A stretch of DNA of 64,000 bases from JAGVYF01 sp041650315 (GCA_041650315.1 JBAZLJ010000003.1:1-64000); one strand, 5' to 3'; shown: positions 19,640 to 28,555, numbered from the stretch's first letter. Translations and numbers: made by a program. The notes: a model not told the origin generated them from the letters alone.

Positions 19640-21397
19640 ATGAAATATAAGAAACAGCTGTTTGATTATGCTGTTAAGGATTATAAAAGGATTCTCGCGG
19701 AATTAAGATACCATTCAATCTTGGTTGTATTCGACCTTCTTAATGAAGAGGCATTCCTATCATTAGCGCCTTTATCCCAAGCTATTCACGAATTGAATTC
19801 GGATATGTACGTAGTCAGTAGAAACAATGGCAAATGCATAGAATATGACGTGTTAAGGGATATATGGACAGAGATAGCGAATAAAGAAGGCAAGAAAGCT
19901 AAGGTTCTAGACAAATTCATAAGTCTAGTCAATAAGAAAACGGATAATCGTTTCGGAAAGCTGTTCAAGCCGCCTGCTTTGATATTAGAATCAGATAAAG
20001 AAGGATTTTCAGCAGGAAAACTTCTCTTGCCATACAAATACAAATGGTTCAAATCATACAAAGAATCGGCTTTAATCAAGTCATGCGAGAAGGTATGGAA
20101 ATTCGATTATGCATTGAAGAAAAAAGAATTAGTTCTAATTGATCTGCCGTTAATCCCACCGGAAAATATCTTGAAGCTCCCATTAGAGGATTATATGGAT
20201 TCTTATGCAATTGTATGGAACTTAATGAAAACAGCATTGAAAGAAGGAGCAATTCCCATAGTAAAGACAGAAACCTCAAGAGTATCGCCATTTGAACCTG
20301 CAGAATATTTATCAGATCTTATCACAACATTATATGGCTGCGAATACTGCAAGAAGATAGGCGAGCCAGCATTCAAGGCGTTCCAAGAGGTATCAAAAGC
20401 ATTTAACTTGCAAAGACTCACTCCAGCATCAGCGAAACTTACAATCGCAACACAAGGATTCGTAGGAAGACATTTATTCGGCGAAGCTATCGGCTATCCG
20501 ACTCCAAACCGAAAGAGCAGATGGGACAGCCCAATGAGAATGTTCATGAAGATGCATGATGATGAGCAGTCGGAGTTCGAAACAAGGGACCCCATACTAA
20601 GACTCGCGTTGACCGAAACATTGCCAATCGATGTATTCATAGAAACCAATAACATAAATATTTTGGCATTAAGAAAGCATACCAGAGCATTGAAAGATAA
20701 GTTGAAAGGCTGCATGCTCATCAACGTAGTAAGTCATGACACAAATAAAGAATACAATACAAATCTTATTGTCGATATCGGACCAAGAAGACTAATCCCA
20801 GATGATTCAGATGTCACTAATCTATACGAAGAAGATCTTTACAAAGAGACCAAAAAGAAATACGGCATGTACACAAACATACCCGGTGGTGAAGTATTTT
20901 TCACGCCCCATAGCATGCACGGCACATTCGTTGGCGATGTAGTGATGCACACAGACAGGAGTGTAATGCTATCAGCGAAAGATCCTATTGTTGTAAGCGT
21001 AGAGGAAGGCAGATACAAGATAGTAAGAGCGCCAAGGGATATGGAGAAAGAGATAGAGGCTATCAAGCAAGAGCATATGAAAGTTCTTTTAGAAAAAGAG
21101 AAGCACAAAGCTATGCCTCAGAATATAATCGATATGCAGAAGGAGAATTACGATAGGATTGGCGAATTTGCGATAAATACGCATCCGACAGCGAAACTAT
21201 GCGAATATTTAGTGGTAAATGAAAAGATTGCAAGGATGATTCACATAGCGTTAGGCAAAGGCTTTGAGAAAGACCGGAAAACAGTATATCATATGGACAT
21301 AGTCATAGACGCAGCAAAGCAAAAGCTCGACATTTACGGAATAAAACCAGACGGCGCAGAAGTATGGGTGCTTAGAAAAGGCCGCATGGTTGTATAA
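19640..21397 (+). CDS. M29-like aminopeptidase homologue (thermophilic metallopeptidase family)
   Basis: 585 residues, longer than typical M29 enzymes (~370-410); the first ~200 residues are not recognisable and may be an extra domain. The C-terminal half carries family motifs in order: NIPGGEVFFTP (about residue 413), GEFAINTHP (507), MIHIALGKG (534) and YHMDIVID (548). These supply the Glu, Glu, His, His and Asp expected as metal ligands in M29 enzymes. No signal peptide, so it is probably cytoplasmic. It begins on the base after the preceding stop, the last gene of the surface operon. Whether it is active, or why it is linked to surface proteins, cannot be read from sequence. Confidence 0.72.
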   Translation: MKYKKQLFDYAVKDYKRILAELRYHSILVVFDLLNEEAFLSLAPLSQAIHELNSDMYVVSRNNGKCIEYDVLRDIWTEIANKEGKKAKVLDKFISLVNKKTDNRFGKLFKPPALILESDKEGFSAGKLLLPYKYKWFKSYKESALIKSCEKVWKFDYALKKKELVLIDLPLIPPENILKLPLEDYMDSYAIVWNLMKTALKEGAIPIVKTETSRVSPFEPAEYLSDLITTLYGCEYCKKIGEPAFKAFQEVSKAFNLQRLTPASAKLTIATQGFVGRHLFGEAIGYPTPNRKSRWDSPMRMFMKMHDDEQSEFETRDPILRLALTETLPIDVFIETNNINILALRKHTRALKDKLKGCMLINVVSHDTNKEYNTNLIVDIGPRRLIPDDSDVTNLYEEDLYKETKKKYGMYTNIPGGEVFFTPHSMHGTFVGDVVMHTDRSVMLSAKDPIVVSVEEGRYKIVRAPRDMEKEIEAIKQEHMKVLLEKEKHKAMPQNIIDMQKENYDRIGEFAINTHPTAKLCEYLVVNEKIARMIHIALGKGFEKDRKTVYHMDIVIDAAKQKLDIYGIKPDGAEVWVLRKGRMVV

Positions 21398-21429
21398 GAC
21401 TAATTCTAGTAATTATTCAGAAACAAAAT

Positions 21430-22167
21430 TTACAAAGAATGATCTTCATTCATTTTCTTAGCGAACTTCTTTAATTTAGACCTCGGCAACAATTCGAAAT
21501 TATTTCCTACACAATGCCCGCCAATTAACCCTTCTGGCGGAACCAGTACAGGACGCACCACATTAGATTTACCTAGCTTGCTATATCCTTCATTATAGCT
21601 GATATTAAAATCTTTATACACGTTGTCATAATTCAATCCGTATTTTTTGCACATAAGTGAAACTTGTTTTGCGAATAAGATGTTCCACCCATAATAAGTT
21701 GTGCACAATAATTTAGCGAGTTCACTTTCTTTAGAAGAACCATAAACTGCAGTCTTAAGCCCAATGCTGACAAAATGTTCATCAGCTAGTTTAGTATCTT
21801 TGGTTACTCCGCCAATTATCTTAGAGAAAGTTTTCACGCCCTCATAGAGATTAGGATGCACCCCACGTATAGGACTATGCACAGTAGGTAATTTAGTTGC
21901 TTTTCTAACCTTAGAAGTAACGCCTAAAGGCACAGTTGAATTGATTATCAATAGCCCCGGATTGTAGCTCTTAGCATATCCATCGACAATTTCAATGAAT
22001 CGTTCAGAATAAGGGATATTGACATGACACACATCATAACCCAAAGAAGCATCAGGTTTGGTAAGATATTTCAAATCAAGCACATATACTTTATTGCCAG
22101 CTTCTTCTTCAATCCTCTTCAAAGCAGAGCCAACTTCGCCTTCCCCTATTAGAAGTATGTTTTTCAT
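21430..22167 (-). CDS. Short nucleotide-sugar dehydrogenase-like protein (UDP-glucose/GDP-mannose dehydrogenase family)
   Basis: 245 residues against ~420-440 for the family. The N-terminal Rossmann motif GEGEVGSAL, the STVPLGVTSKV loop and the catalytic-Cys motif GLIGGHCVGNNFELL are all present, but the sugar-binding C-terminal domain is absent and the central domain is short. The same outline is consistent either with a minimal enzyme or with a NAD-binding protein that no longer oxidises nucleotide sugars. ATG start; an A/T-rich TATA-like element (ATTATTTAAAA) lies about 28 bases upstream, fitting a leaderless transcript. Convergent with the upstream operon (33 bases between stops). Confidence 0.7.
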   Translation of the reverse strand: MKNILLIGEGEVGSALKRIEEEAGNKVYVLDLKYLTKPDASLGYDVCHVNIPYSERFIEIVDGYAKSYNPGLLIINSTVPLGVTSKVRKATKLPTVHSPIRGVHPNLYEGVKTFSKIIGGVTKDTKLADEHFVSIGLKTAVYGSSKESELAKLLCTTYYGWNILFAKQVSLMCKKYGLNYDNVYKDFNISYNEGYSKLGKSNVVRPVLVPPEGLIGGHCVGNNFELLPRSKLKKFAKKMNEDHSL

Positions 22168-22217
22168 ATGTTAAACATAGGAACTAGAACTTTTTAAATA
22201 ATTCGTTACTGAATCAT

Positions 22218-23456
22218 CTACTTCAATAATCTAGCTTTCTTGACCTTATCAGTAAAGTATTCTTCCTTTACAAGTGATTTGATCAAAGTCTTAGGCGTGC
22301 TGAATTTACGCTTCACATTGCATATCATCCTATAATTTTCAACGCGGCATGACTTATGCTTGTCCATGAAACGTTTGATATCCTCGGTGCTAGAGTAAAC
22401 CATTGGCCCTTGGTGTGAACGTAATTTAGGCAATTCTTTAGGATAAGCGATATACCAAAGCAGAGCTTTCTTCTCCCAATGCCAACCGCAATCGATTATC
22501 TTGAATTCATTCTTCTCAAGTTCGCTACGTAAATGCTCAAAACACTTGACAATCTTAGAGCCAACAACATCACGTTTTCCAGTTTCAAGGCTCAATTCAA
22601 CAAGCACAAGTTCGCCGGAACATTCCTTAGCTTTCTTTTTAATCAAAGCAAGCGAGAATTCAACTTTCTTGAAATAGGAAACTGAAGGAGATGAAAGGTA
22701 ATTCTTAGCAGCCAGTATCATCTTTGCGAAATTCTCATGGCTAAGGGCAGATGCAGCATTCCTATCTTTCTGCACTGGATCGATCAAGATAAGCGGGCTC
22801 TCAATCTTCGCCTTATTCATTTTAGAGAAAACATCTTCATGATTAGCATAGAACTTTGAATGATCAATCACATGTTTAGGTTTCCATTTAGATATTCCCT
22901 GTAAAAAACCAATGAAACCTCCGTAATGTATTACTAGTATCTCCAGCATATATCCAGAGAATCCATTGATATAAGACTCAGCGCCATAAGTCCCCTGCGC
23001 TTTGCAAAACAATTTAGCAAGAACGACATCATCACCCATTCCATTAATATGTTTTTTGACCCAAGTCACGTGGAGAGGGCTGACATCAGTGACATTATGT
23101 GCGGATTCTGCATTATCAATATGTAATACAGGGATAATTTCATATTCAACACCCGAACTAACAAATTTAAAATAATCTCTTGAACCATGGACTCTTTCAA
23201 CTTTAGGAAAAACAGAAAGGATCTTCTCAAGCAAGTCAGATATGCTCTTGTCAACATATTTCATATCAAATCTGACAAATATATCGCAATCAAATTTAGG
23301 CAGATAAGTCCCTTTGGCTACACTTCCACCGACAATCGCATCAGCAGATATCCTGCTCTTCAGAATCGCAGCATTCAATTTATCCAAAACCGGTTTTATT
23401 CTATGCTCCGCGCCAGTTCCGCGATGCAATTTAGCGAGTTTCTTCAAAAAATCCAT
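22218..23456 (-). CDS. cca: CCA-adding tRNA nucleotidyltransferase (archaeal class I)
   Basis: 412 residues from the ATG at 23456. Polymerase-beta-type nucleotidyltransferase signature GGSVAKGTYL followed by DCDIF (metal-binding Asp pair) near residues 42-60, then the YHxxHV-type central and tail domains usual for archaeal CCA enzymes. It adds or repairs the 3' CCA of tRNA; the tRNA in this window does not encode CCA, so the enzyme is needed. A TTG at 23474 is also in frame, but a TATA box at 23480-23488 fits a leaderless start at 23456 better. Divergent from trmI. Confidence 0.88.
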   Translation of the reverse strand: MDFLKKLAKLHRGTGAEHRIKPVLDKLNAAILKSRISADAIVGGSVAKGTYLPKFDCDIFVRFDMKYVDKSISDLLEKILSVFPKVERVHGSRDYFKFVSSGVEYEIIPVLHIDNAESAHNVTDVSPLHVTWVKKHINGMGDDVVLAKLFCKAQGTYGAESYINGFSGYMLEILVIHYGGFIGFLQGISKWKPKHVIDHSKFYANHEDVFSKMNKAKIESPLILIDPVQKDRNAASALSHENFAKMILAAKNYLSSPSVSYFKKVEFSLALIKKKAKECSGELVLVELSLETGKRDVVGSKIVKCFEHLRSELEKNEFKIIDCGWHWEKKALLWYIAYPKELPKLRSHQGPMVYSSTEDIKRFMDKHKSCRVENYRMICNVKRKFSTPKTLIKSLVKEEYFTDKVKKARLLK

Positions 23457-23479
23457 AATATCCAATATTGCCAAGAACC

Positions 23480-23511
23480 TATATAAATGTTATGATGGCA
23501 ATCTTTATAAA
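23480..23511. promoter_or_regulatory. Divergent promoters of cca and trmI
   Basis: On the minus strand TTTATATA (23480-23488) lies about 28 bases before the cca ATG at 23456. On the plus strand CTTTATAAA (23503-23511) lies about 29 bases before the trmI ATG at 23536. Both spacings predict leaderless mRNAs. The two boxes sit only ~20 bases apart. Confidence 0.6.
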
Positions 23512-23535
23512 CGAATCTATACATCCCACAATCTA

Positions 23536-24306
23536 ATGGCAAAAGTTCTCTATAGAAAAGGAAAGAAAGAATTCGTCAAGGAATTAGAGAAAGAAGTCAC
23601 TTTAGTTAGACAGAGGGAATTCTTCGTCCATGATACTACCAAAGATTATCATACTGATCAAGGCTTCATAACAAAAGCAGACTTGAAGAAGAAAGGCCAG
23701 ATAAAATCAAGCAGAGGCTCAGATTTCAATATAATCGAGGCATCATTTATTGATTTATACAAGAGGATAAAGAGGATTGCCCAGATTATTCCAAGAAAGG
23801 ATGTTGGTTATATCATCGCAGAAGCAGGCATCGGTAAAGATTCAGTCATAGTCGATTCCGGTTCAGGCTCAGGCGGTTTATGTTTATTTCTAGCTCACAT
23901 CGCAAAGAAAGTCACAACCTACGATCTGAAGAAAGAGCACGTTGAGTTAGTTAATTACAACATAAAGAATCTAGGTCTTAAAAATATCAAATGCAAAGAG
24001 CATAACATCTACACAGGAATCCCTGACAAGAATGTTGACATCTTAACTTTAGACCTTCCAGAACCATGGTTAGTATTAAATCACGCAGTAAAAGCATTGA
24101 AACCAGGCGGAATCATAGTTTCATATTCGCCATGCATCCCGCAAGTAGCAGACTTCGTCAACAAAGCTAACACAATGCCTGATTACATCCATCTCAAAAC
24201 AGTAGAGATCATGGAAAGAGAATGGGAAGTCTCCGAACGTAAAGTCAGACCCAAATCTAAAATGATGGGCCATTCAGGTTTTTTAACATTTATTAGGAGA
24301 ATATAA
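23536..24306 (+). CDS. trmI: tRNA (adenine-N1)-methyltransferase TrmI
   Basis: 256 residues. Class I SAM methyltransferase with motif I VDSGSGSGG (about residue 105), an acidic ribose-binding position in VTTYDLKKEH, and the family motif LDLPEPW (about 177) in place of a DPPY motif. The C-terminus (GHSGFLTFIRRI) is typical of TrmI/Trm61. The archaeal enzyme makes m1A at position 57/58 of tRNA. ATG at 23536 chosen by the TATA box and alignment to the family; an upstream in-frame ATG would overlap the divergent cca gene. Confidence 0.9.
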   Translation: MAKVLYRKGKKEFVKELEKEVTLVRQREFFVHDTTKDYHTDQGFITKADLKKKGQIKSSRGSDFNIIEASFIDLYKRIKRIAQIIPRKDVGYIIAEAGIGKDSVIVDSGSGSGGLCLFLAHIAKKVTTYDLKKEHVELVNYNIKNLGLKNIKCKEHNIYTGIPDKNVDILTLDLPEPWLVLNHAVKALKPGGIIVSYSPCIPQVADFVNKANTMPDYIHLKTVEIMEREWEVSERKVRPKSKMMGHSGFLTFIRRI

Positions 24307-24316
24307 TTTTAATTAT

Positions 24317-24433
24317 TCTGCCATCAGTATACGAGCTTCTTAACATTACATATTCTCTACGACAAAGGGGGTAGCCCCTTACGGGGAAAAGTCAGCAATA
24401 TAAAACAAGTAGCGCAAGCGAGTCGATGGCAGA
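24317..24433 (+). ncRNA. Structured intergenic element, family C copy 1
   Basis: 117 bases between trmI and the convergent RLI gene. Ends pair perfectly over nine bases (TCTGCCATC at 24317 with GATGGCAGA at 24425). A second stem with mismatches follows (GAGCTTCTT with AAGTAGCGC), and the centre is a GAC...GTC-closed domain containing CCCC-TTAC-GGGG and then GGGGAAAA. The copy at 48009-48124 has the same length, same terminal-stem core with an A-T to G-C swap, and the same central order. Strand is assigned by the shared orientation only. It could be a small RNA or a MITE-like element. Confidence 0.5.
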
Positions 24434-24443
24434 GTTAAAACAT

Positions 24444-26198
24444 TCAGTAATAATACTTATTTTCGTTTTTCTGTTGCCTATCCAAGACAGAACCAACTTT
24501 ATTGACACGCGGACGATGGCTTACTTCATCACGTCTAAATGTGATATCCAATTTCCTAAGGAAAACATTCATGCCTTCTTCCATAGTGAATACTCCGCGA
24601 AGATCTCCATGCACAGCAGGAGTTCCTTCGAATACAGCTAATCTTTTTGATAAGAAATCCAAAAACATCAAATCGTGGTCTACAATGAACGCAGTCTTTC
24701 CATTGACTTCCATATAATCGCGCAATAATTTAGCCACAACAAGTCTTTGCTCTACATCAAGATATGCAGAAGGTTCGTCCATTAAGTAAAGGTCAGCTTC
24801 CTGCGCTAAGCAATTAGCGATAGCTACACGTTGCAATTCACCGCCAGATAACTGATTAATTTGCTTGGTAAGAAGTGGATTGATATTCAAAGGACGTATA
24901 ACTGTAGCCTCATATTTAGATATAGCTTCCCCCAAAACAGTCATTACCATTTGGTCAGAATCTTTATTAAGATACTGCGGTTTGTACGAAACGCGCACAC
25001 CGAGATCTACACTTCCAGAATCCGGAGACATTATACCTGCAAGCATCTTGACAAAAGAAGTTTTACCTATACCATTTTCACCAAGGACGCCAACAACTTC
25101 ATGCCTGTGCAATTCACCTGTAGAAGCAGTAAGTTTGAATTTATCGAGTTTCTTGGCAATGTCATGCCATTTAGTCAATACGATTGAAACTTCTTTTTTC
25201 TTTTTGAATGTAGATTTATCGAATGTGATTGAATGATCTCTGAACCTGACATTAGAATCCGAAAGATAACCTTCAAGGTAAGTATTAATTCCTTCTTTTG
25301 TAGTTCTAGGCAGACTGACAATACCATAACAACCAGGTTTACCATACATGAGATGTATCATGTCAGTCATATAATCAAGGATTATCAGATCATGTTCTAC
25401 AACAAGTACAGCAGTATCATCATTGGCTAATTCTCGGATGAATTTGCTGACGACAATTCTTTGTTTGATATCCAAATAAGAAGTTGGTTCATCAAAGATA
25501 TACAGATTAGCTTTCTTCAAAACAGTAGCGGCGATAGCAATACGTTGTAGTTCTCCGCCAGATACATTTTTGATATCAGTGTCAAGCACTTGTCCAAGAC
25601 CAAGTTTTTCAACAACAGAAAGCATAGTACCTTTCTGATCAATTTTTTTCAATAAATCTCTAACTTTGCCATCAAATTGGCGCGAAATCATATCCACTTG
25701 CTGTATCTTATAGCTTACAACAATTTCGCCCTTTTTAACTTTCTCAAAATATTGCTGAGCGATAGTCCCTTTGAAGAATTGTATGAGTTCGTCATACGAG
25801 CATTCACCATCACGGCCAAGGTTTGGCTTCAGCAGCCCGCCAAGAATTTCCATAGCAGTTGATTTACCTATCCCATTTATACCAAGCAATCCAATAACCT
25901 TGCCAAACTGAGGCACAGGCAGATTATACAAATGGAATCCATTGCGTCCATATTGATGTATAGGAGTTTTCTCAAGCTCTTCTGGTAGATTGATAATGGA
26001 AATTGCCTGAAAAGGACACTTCTTTACGCAGATATCGCAGCCAATGCACAGAGCTTCATCTATTGCGACCTTCCTGTCATCGCCTTTCACTATGCATTCA
26101 TCGCCCTTTCTATTGATTGGGCAGACTCTCATACATAAGTAATCCCCACAACCGACAGGATTGCAATCTTCCTTGTTAACGACAGCGATTCTGCTCAT
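24444..26198 (-). CDS. abce1: Ribosome recycling ATPase ABCE1 (RNase L inhibitor)
   Basis: 584 residues. N-terminal ferredoxin-like domain with two 4Fe-4S motifs (CNPVGCGDYLCMRVCP and CIGCDICVKKCP), then two ABC ATPase halves: Walker A GINGIGKST and GENGIGKTS, signatures SGGELQRIAI and SGGELQRVAI, Walker B DEPTSYLD and DEPSAYLD. The length is normal for archaea. The protein splits ribosomes into subunits after termination. A TATA-like CTTAAAAATC about 27 bases upstream suggests a leaderless transcript. Single-gene unit, convergent with trmI. Confidence 0.95.
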   Translation of the reverse strand: MSRIAVVNKEDCNPVGCGDYLCMRVCPINRKGDECIVKGDDRKVAIDEALCIGCDICVKKCPFQAISIINLPEELEKTPIHQYGRNGFHLYNLPVPQFGKVIGLLGINGIGKSTAMEILGGLLKPNLGRDGECSYDELIQFFKGTIAQQYFEKVKKGEIVVSYKIQQVDMISRQFDGKVRDLLKKIDQKGTMLSVVEKLGLGQVLDTDIKNVSGGELQRIAIAATVLKKANLYIFDEPTSYLDIKQRIVVSKFIRELANDDTAVLVVEHDLIILDYMTDMIHLMYGKPGCYGIVSLPRTTKEGINTYLEGYLSDSNVRFRDHSITFDKSTFKKKKEVSIVLTKWHDIAKKLDKFKLTASTGELHRHEVVGVLGENGIGKTSFVKMLAGIMSPDSGSVDLGVRVSYKPQYLNKDSDQMVMTVLGEAISKYEATVIRPLNINPLLTKQINQLSGGELQRVAIANCLAQEADLYLMDEPSAYLDVEQRLVVAKLLRDYMEVNGKTAFIVDHDLMFLDFLSKRLAVFEGTPAVHGDLRGVFTMEEGMNVFLRKLDITFRRDEVSHRPRVNKVGSVLDRQQKNENKYYY

Positions 26199-26246
26199 AA
26201 TTTACCCATAACAGAGTTTGATTTTTAAGAGTTGCGGTAGGGTGTC

Positions 26247-26374
26247 TCCAGAATGGTATCAATGCCTATACTGAACATATTATTTTTACTTATCTGTTGC
26301 AGAATTCATTCTGCAGATACTCAGAAAGAAGTAGATGTGAAGCGGCATTGACTCACGAGAGTGAGCATTCTGGA
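26247..26374 (+). ncRNA. Structured intergenic element, family A copy 1
   Basis: 128-base core. P1 pairs TCCAGAATG (26247) with CATTCTGGA (26366); P2 pairs TCAATGCC (26259) with GGCATTGA (26344); an apical hairpin GCAGAAT-TC-ATTCTGC lies at 26299-26314 and a small hairpin CTCAC-GAGA-GTGAG at 26352-26365. Between P2 and the apical hairpin, CTGAACAT faces ATGTGA: an ACAU/AUGU stem flanked by GA on both strands beside an unpaired CU, resembling a kink-turn. Located between the divergent RLI and FmrO-like genes. Copies at 30445 and 48507. Confidence 0.6.
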
Positions 26375-26402
26375 CATCCCGTTATGGTAGTTATCTTTTT
26401 AA

Positions 26403-27269
26403 ATGAAAGAACCATATCAACGAATTATGAAATATCTAGACCAATTTGTGAAGGTAATCAAACAGAAGCCCGAATTAAATAATGTAGATGAAGATTTTGT
26501 TAGGGGCCAGTTAGAAGATTACATTCAGAAACACGTAAAGCTAATTAAAAAGCTAGAAGAATCGCAATCATTTGAAAAGTTCCAGCAATCTAAAGAGTAC
26601 GATCAAATACTGAAAACCATAAGAGGTAATCTAAGAAAACCATATGGTTTGTTCCAGATTGACTTAAAAGAGAGAGATAATTTATTCAATCAATTAAGGA
26701 AAGATCCGAATAATATGGAGCTCCACAAAGCGCTTCTCAGGACACATCGTTCAACTAGTGAACGCATAGACATCTATCCAAGATTATACGAAGAGTTATT
26801 CCAAATCACAAAGAAACCGAAGTCAATCTTAGACCTAAGTTGTGGTCTAAATCCTTTATCCCTCCCATGGATGGGACTTAAAGATATAGCTTATACTGCA
26901 ACTGAGCTTAGCGAGGAAGATCTTCGAATCATAAAAACATATTTCAGCATAAAAGGTATACGCGGCAGGACTATTCAGCTCAATCTCATCAAAGATTATG
27001 CGGTATTAGACGAATTAAAGGCTGATGTCTGTTTCATGTTCAAATTATTAGATTCATTAGAGACAATAAAGAAAGATATTTCCCAGAAGATATTAGAAAG
27101 GATTAATGCAAAATATATAGTTGCCAGCTTCTCGACAAAGACTGTTGGCGGAAAACAGATGCGCAATGCGAAGAGGGTATGGTTCGAGCATTTAGCGGAA
27201 AACATGAACTTCAAATTCAAGCTTCTAGAATATCAGAACGAATTATTTTATATTTTAGAAAAAGTTTAA
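26403..27269 (+). CDS. FmrO/RmtB-like 16S rRNA m7G methyltransferase homologue
   Basis: 288 residues; family members are 250-295. The SAM motif ILDLSCGLNPLSLPWMGL (about residue 140), the following acidic ATELSEED, the FKLLDSLE segment and the C-terminal ASFSTKTVGGKQM...FE...ELFYIL match the FmrO family of aminoglycoside-resistance 16S rRNA (G1405-N7) methyltransferases. The chromosomal setting beside ribosome genes suggests a housekeeping rRNA-modifying role rather than acquired resistance. Start uncertain: ATG 26403 or the in-frame ATG 26427, which lies about 26 bases after a TTTTTAAAT box. The 3' end overlaps the convergent gene by four bases. Confidence 0.8.
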   Translation: MKEPYQRIMKYLDQFVKVIKQKPELNNVDEDFVRGQLEDYIQKHVKLIKKLEESQSFEKFQQSKEYDQILKTIRGNLRKPYGLFQIDLKERDNLFNQLRKDPNNMELHKALLRTHRSTSERIDIYPRLYEELFQITKKPKSILDLSCGLNPLSLPWMGLKDIAYTATELSEEDLRIIKTYFSIKGIRGRTIQLNLIKDYAVLDELKADVCFMFKLLDSLETIKKDISQKILERINAKYIVASFSTKTVGGKQMRNAKRVWFEHLAENMNFKFKLLEYQNELFYILEKV

Positions 27270-28156
27270 TGTTTTGATTCGATTTCTTGCATGACTAGTA
27301 TATCTTCAGTTGTCAATTTCTTACCGGTCTTGATCTTGTCAAGTACGACAGATTCAAGCTCTTTTAGTTTGGAACGTGTACTATTAGCCTTATGAGTATT
27401 ATCTTTCTCAGTCATTTCGCCGACTTGCTTTTGCAAACTCTCAAGCTCATTCATTTCTTTATGCAGTTCATCATTCAAAGCGACAAACTTCTTTTTAGCT
27501 TCAACAAATTTCTCGAAAGCAGCATTCTCCTCAACGCTTATCTTTTTGACTTCCTCAGAAGCGTTAATCAAGCTTTCATGCTTGCCTTGGCTTTCCTTTG
27601 CTTTACTCTGGATATCTTTATGCACAGTATCAGACTTTTTCTTCAATTCATCAATCTCTTTAGATAGAGCATTTATTTTCTCCCAGACTCCGCTAACTTT
27701 CTTTGCTTCTTCATATCTCGCGCGCAATTCTTTAATCATTTTCATGATTTCAGTCTCTTTGGCGAAAGACATCACTTCGGTCTCGATCTTGTGATCAAGT
27801 CTGTCCATCTGTGATTTCAGTTCAGCAGGATCTCCTTTGATATCGTATTTTTTGACAATCTCAGACTTTTCTTGATTAAGTTTCTTGACTTCTTCGATTT
27901 TCTGAGTAATTAAAGAATTAACGCTATTTCTTTCTTCTTTTTTATTCTTGACTTCAGAAGTGAAACTATCTCTAGAAGTTTTATCTTGTTTAAGATCTTT
28001 AATCAATGCGGAAATCTTTTGATTCAATCTTGTCTTTTCAGTAAACCATTTTTCTTTTTCAGAATTAGCGGCATTGAGCTGATTATGTAACTCTCGTATC
28101 TTCCCTTTTTTTTCGTTTAAAGCATCGAATAACTTGCTTTTTTCACTTTGTTCCAT
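27266..28156 (-). CDS. Coiled-coil protein (COG1340-like)
   Basis: 296 residues, almost wholly helical heptad pattern with a run of Lys/Glu; no membrane segment or catalytic motif. Composition and length fit the archaeal COG1340 coiled-coil family, found widely in archaea with no firm function (a link to ribosome or translation factors has been suggested only by context). Here it follows the L1-P0-P1 operon on the same strand but is separated from it by a terminator. Its stop overlaps that of the convergent methyltransferase gene. Confidence 0.75.
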   Translation of the reverse strand: MEQSEKSKLFDALNEKKGKIRELHNQLNAANSEKEKWFTEKTRLNQKISALIKDLKQDKTSRDSFTSEVKNKKEERNSVNSLITQKIEEVKKLNQEKSEIVKKYDIKGDPAELKSQMDRLDHKIETEVMSFAKETEIMKMIKELRARYEEAKKVSGVWEKINALSKEIDELKKKSDTVHKDIQSKAKESQGKHESLINASEEVKKISVEENAAFEKFVEAKKKFVALNDELHKEMNELESLQKQVGEMTEKDNTHKANSTRSKLKELESVVLDKIKTGKKLTTEDILVMQEIESKH

Positions 28157-28198
28157 TTTGAACTCTTGCCGTTGTAGGTTGTCTAAGATATTAGATTA

Positions 28199-28229
28199 GT
28201 AAAAATAAAATAAAAAAGGGCAATGCCCT
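28199..28229 (-). terminator. Terminator of the rpl1-rpl10-rpl12 operon
   Basis: On the minus strand, hairpin AGGGC-ATT-GCCCT starts directly after the rpl12 stop codon and is followed by a long T-rich tract. Archaea terminate mainly at U-tracts, so the hairpin may be accessory. Confidence 0.7.
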
Positions 28230-28523
28230 CTAGCCAAATAGTGCGCCTAGACCTGCAGCTCCTGCATTGTCTACTTTTTTCTCTTCTTTCTTGGCTTCAA
28301 CTTTTGGTGCAACTTGTGCAGCTGGAGCGGCTACTGGTGCAGCAGCTACTGCTTGTTTCTTGATAGCTTCTTCAATATTTACTCCATCAAGAGCAGCTAC
28401 TAGTGCTTTCACTTTAGCTTCGTTCACTTGAACTTCTGCCGCATGTAGTATCTTTTTAACAGCATCTTCGGTAATTTTTTTGCCGGCTTTGTGCAAGATC
28501 ATTGCAGCGTATATGTATTCCAT
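28230..28523 (-). CDS. rpl12: Ribosomal protein P1/L12 (archaeal aL12)
   Basis: 97 residues. The N-terminal dimerisation helices (MEYIYAAMILHKAGKKITEDAV) are followed by an Ala/Pro/Val hinge, then a Lys/Glu-rich segment and the conserved tail GAAGLGALFG that binds translational GTPases. Several dimers bind P0 to make the stalk. Strong Shine-Dalgarno (AGGAGGT) nine bases before the ATG. Last gene of the L1-P0-P1 operon, 32 bases after rpl10. Confidence 0.95.
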   Translation of the reverse strand: MEYIYAAMILHKAGKKITEDAVKKILHAAEVQVNEAKVKALVAALDGVNIEEAIKKQAVAAAPVAAPAAQVAPKVEAKKEEKKVDNAGAAGLGALFG

Positions 28524-28555
28524 TTTAATGACCTCCTATTAATGATGATTGTGAT

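Noticed and set aside
26247..26374. Box C/D guide RNA for family A
   Set aside because: CTGA is present but no clear RUGAUGA box and no paired C'/D' set; the long terminal stem is also unlike archaeal C/D guides. Only the kink-turn-like GA pairs are retained as an observation.
26403..27269. Acquired antibiotic-resistance gene
   Set aside because: No mobile element next to it and base composition matches neighbours; better seen as a native rRNA methylase homologue.
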